Both the position numbers and the translations under genes were made by a program. Shown here piece after piece: positions 62,343-64,000 of a stretch of 64,000 nucleotides of DNA (its first letter is position 1; every line of letters starts with the position of its first letter). Under the pieces are notes generated by a model, which worked only from the letters and a program-made list of their open reading frames with translations, made no database searches and had not been told where the DNA came from. The stretch is from Terriglobia bacterium (GTDB lineage Bacteria; Acidobacteriota; Terriglobia; Terriglobales; Acidobacteriaceae), in the NCBI GenBank assembly GCA_020073215.1, contig JAIQFO010000007.1, forward strand, positions 1 through 64,000, written 5' to 3'.

Positions 62343-63326
62343 CTACTCGATCGGCTCGACCAACAACTCCTCGGCCCGAGCCATTCGTTCTGGCAACTGG
62401 ATCAACACAATCGCTACCAACACCAGAACAATTCCGACCGTCTGCACCGGCCGCAGTAACTCCCCCAGTACCAGCGCCGCGATCAAGATACTGAATACCG
62501 GCTCCAGACAACTGGCAACGATGGCGCGGGTTGGCTCCAGGTGCTGCAAGCCGGCGAAGTAGCAGGAAAATGGCCCCAGCACGGAAAGCAGCGAAAATGC
62601 CGCCATGAATCCCCACTGCGCGCGGTCATAATGTGCGGCCACAATTTTCCATGGAGGATTCACGAGGATCCAGAAGGTGGAGGTAGCCATCAGCACCCAA
62701 AGCAACACCTTCCAGCGGTCGTATCGGGCCAGCACACTGTGTCCGCCGACGTTATAGAACGCAAAGGAAAATGCAGCCAGCAGCGCGGCCGTAATTCCAA
62801 TCACGTCCATGCGAAGGCCGCTCGCACCAACAAAGCCGACGGCCAGCGCGCACCCGGCCACGGCCAGTCCAACCGCCGAACTTCTCCGCCACGACGGCCG
62901 TTGCGTGCCGCGCGCCACTGTATAAAGCAGGACCCACACCGGCGCCGTATATTGCAGAATGATCGCCGTTGCCACATTCGTCCGCTGAATCGCCAGGTAG
63001 TAAAGATAGTTCGAGGCCGCGACGCCCAGAATTCCGAGCAGAAAGAACCGGACCAGATCGCGCCCGGGAGCGCGCAGCGCCGACGCTCCTCTGCGCGCCA
63101 ACAGCACCGGCAGCAGCACCGCCAGAGACAGAGTTGCACGGCTCTGCGACAGGATCAGCGGATCGATTTTCTTGAGTGAAGTTCCGACGGAAATGCCGAA
63201 CAACGGATGCCCGGTGAACGCCGCGCGCCCAAGTGTCGCCGAGATACCCCACAGCAGGGCCGCGCTCCCAATGTAGAAGTAGCCTCGCAGCGGATGAGGT
63301 ACAGCCGGATGAGGACCAGCCGTCAC
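62343..63326 (-). CDS. EamA/DMT-superfamily transporter
   Basis: A 327-residue inner-membrane protein with ten predicted helices in two EamA repeats (GYFYIGSAALLWGISATLGRA at the start, FSLLSVLGPFSCYFAGLQHLEPTRAIVASCLEPVF in the second half). It exports or imports small metabolites, often amino acids; the substrate is unknown. The start is GTG at 63326, overlapping the OsmC stop as GTGA. The frame upstream of it is the shadow of the OsmC gene. Confidence 0.87.
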   Translation of the reverse strand: MTAGPHPAVPHPLRGYFYIGSAALLWGISATLGRAAFTGHPLFGISVGTSLKKIDPLILSQSRATLSLAVLLPVLLARRGASALRAPGRDLVRFFLLGILGVAASNYLYYLAIQRTNVATAIILQYTAPVWVLLYTVARGTQRPSWRRSSAVGLAVAGCALAVGFVGASGLRMDVIGITAALLAAFSFAFYNVGGHSVLARYDRWKVLLWVLMATSTFWILVNPPWKIVAAHYDRAQWGFMAAFSLLSVLGPFSCYFAGLQHLEPTRAIVASCLEPVFSILIAALVLGELLRPVQTVGIVLVLVAIVLIQLPERMARAEELLVEPIE

Positions 63327-63724
63327 GAAACGTGCTCGATCGTGTAAGTGATCTTCGCCGTCTTCTCCAGCATGGCGGACACCGAGCAGTACTTCTCTTT
63401 CGAGAGCTGAACTGCGTCTTCCATGGCCTTCCTGGATACCCGTCCGCGAACTCCATAAGTCAGATGAATCGACGTATAGACAGCCGGATAGCCGTTCGCT
63501 CTTTCGGCTTTTGCCCGTACTTCGAGCCCCGTGAACGGCTCCCGCTTCTTGCGGAGAATTCCCACCACATCCGACGCCGTGCAGCCGCACAAACCGAGCA
63601 GCACTAACTCCATCGGAGTGTTAGCCGTCTTCTCGGCCGCGGTATCCATCACGATCGAGTGCCCTGAAGTTGCCGATCCTACGTATCGTTCTTTGTCCGT
63701 CCAATTGACTGAAGCGTCAACCAT
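63323..63724 (-). CDS. OsmC-family protein
   Basis: A 133-residue OsmC-fold protein. Cysteines are Cys46/Cys48 (LGLCGCTASDVVGIL) and Cys113 (KEKYCSVSAML), fitting the YhfA-like OsmC branch. It is a likely thiol peroxidase or a redox protein of unknown substrate. The ATG at 63724 has AGGAAAGG upstream. It is coupled to the EamA transporter gene by a 4-base overlap. Confidence 0.87.
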   Translation of the reverse strand: MVDASVNWTDKERYVGSATSGHSIVMDTAAEKTANTPMELVLLGLCGCTASDVVGILRKKREPFTGLEVRAKAERANGYPAVYTSIHLTYGVRGRVSRKAMEDAVQLSKEKYCSVSAMLEKTAKITYTIEHVS

Positions 63725-63770
63725 TTCGCCTTTCCTCGTCTACAACCGTGACCGCGTGATGATTTATGCG

Positions 63771-63825
63771 GTGGAGCAACGGGCATCCCGCCCGTCCGGC
63801 CGGCGAGGACGCCCGGCTCTCCACC
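63771..63825 (+). repeat. Dispersed palindromic repeat, family A, copy 3
   Basis: GTGGAGCAACGGGCATCCCG at the start and GGCTCTCCACC at the end. It is nearly identical to 9479-9533. It lies between the partial CDF gene and the OsmC gene. Confidence 0.8.
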
Positions 63826-63841
63826 AACAAGTTTGAATCCG

Positions 63842-64000
63842 TTACCGCCGGTTATCCGTCACCGGCTCGGGATGAATCAATACCCGGAACAGCTCCGGCG
63901 CGTCGTGTTTGAAGCGGATCTCGAGCGAGGTCTGAACGTCGTGCACCCGCGAAAGCGGCATCTCATCAGGCAGCGTGCAGTGACAGGACACATAGAGCCG
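63842..64000 (-). CDS. Cation diffusion facilitator, C-terminal part
   Basis: The window edge cuts this gene. The last 53 codons show the cytoplasmic dimerisation domain: LYVSCHCTLPDEMPLSRVHD, then TSLEIRFKHDAPELFRVLIHPEP. This matches the CDF pattern with HIEP-type ending, a Zn/Co/Fe efflux family. Membrane helices would lie beyond the window. Confidence 0.75.
   Translation of the reverse strand, partial: RLYVSCHCTLPDEMPLSRVHDVQTSLEIRFKHDAPELFRVLIHPEPVTDNRR

Overview
The window looks like a chromosomal segment from an acidobacterium (Terriglobia/Koribacter-like, inferred). The signs are high GC, a TonB-dependent receptor with an N-terminal carboxypeptidase-regulatory-like domain, one long protein carrying both LptF and LptG halves, secreted beta-propeller/BNR and phospholipase-C-like proteins, and many dispersed palindromic intergenic repeats. 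No prophage, IS transposase, CRISPR array, rRNA or ordinary tRNA was seen. A complete tmRNA gene lies at 16578-16945.

Layout. 1-1 kb: an Hsp20 start joined base-to-base to a 3'-truncated aminotransferase. 1.2-3.6 kb: LptF-LptG fusion. 3.6-5.1 kb: secreted propeller lipoprotein. 5.2-8.2 kb: a Cpx-like set (histidine kinase, response regulator, divergent CpxP/Spy-like chaperone) with a CpxR-type box between. 8.4-10.3 kb: ABC exporter with an in-frame repeat. 10.6-16.3 kb: large secreted BNR protein and a phosphoesterase. 16.6-17.5 kb: tmRNA and DoxX.

17.7-31 kb: a catabolic locus. A GntR/FCD regulator heads a minus-strand cluster (hydroxyisobutyrate-dehydrogenase-like protein, E1 alpha, E1 beta, M24 peptidase-like protein, E2). 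The TonB receptor is divergent from it, followed by an alpha/beta hydrolase and a dicarboxylate symporter. Two TGGTC-type palindromes lie in the divergent promoter region. 31.2-34.8 kb: a tightly coupled trio (small subunit, GMC oxidoreductase, TPP enzyme).

34.9-55.9 kb: an energy-metabolism island with phosphoketolase-acetate kinase, a CRP/FNR regulator, ADP-forming acetyl-CoA synthetase fused to GNAT, pyruvate:ferredoxin oxidoreductase, a DHOD-like protein, NfnAB-like transhydrogenase, acetyl-CoA hydrolase/transferase and a four-part 2-oxoacid:ferredoxin oxidoreductase. Palindromes of the form TGTGA-N6-TCACA precede the regulator itself and several of these units. This suggests one regulon that moves electrons through ferredoxin and conserves energy as acetate/ATP. 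It is the best candidate for a coordinated, uncharacterised system here.

56-64 kb: housekeeping and transport genes (YgfZ, DUF1844, MBL hydrolase, RibF, MFS, DUF2569, EamA, OsmC, partial CDF), a secreted-protein pseudogene with two in-frame stops, and a second repeat carried in-frame inside a transporter gene.
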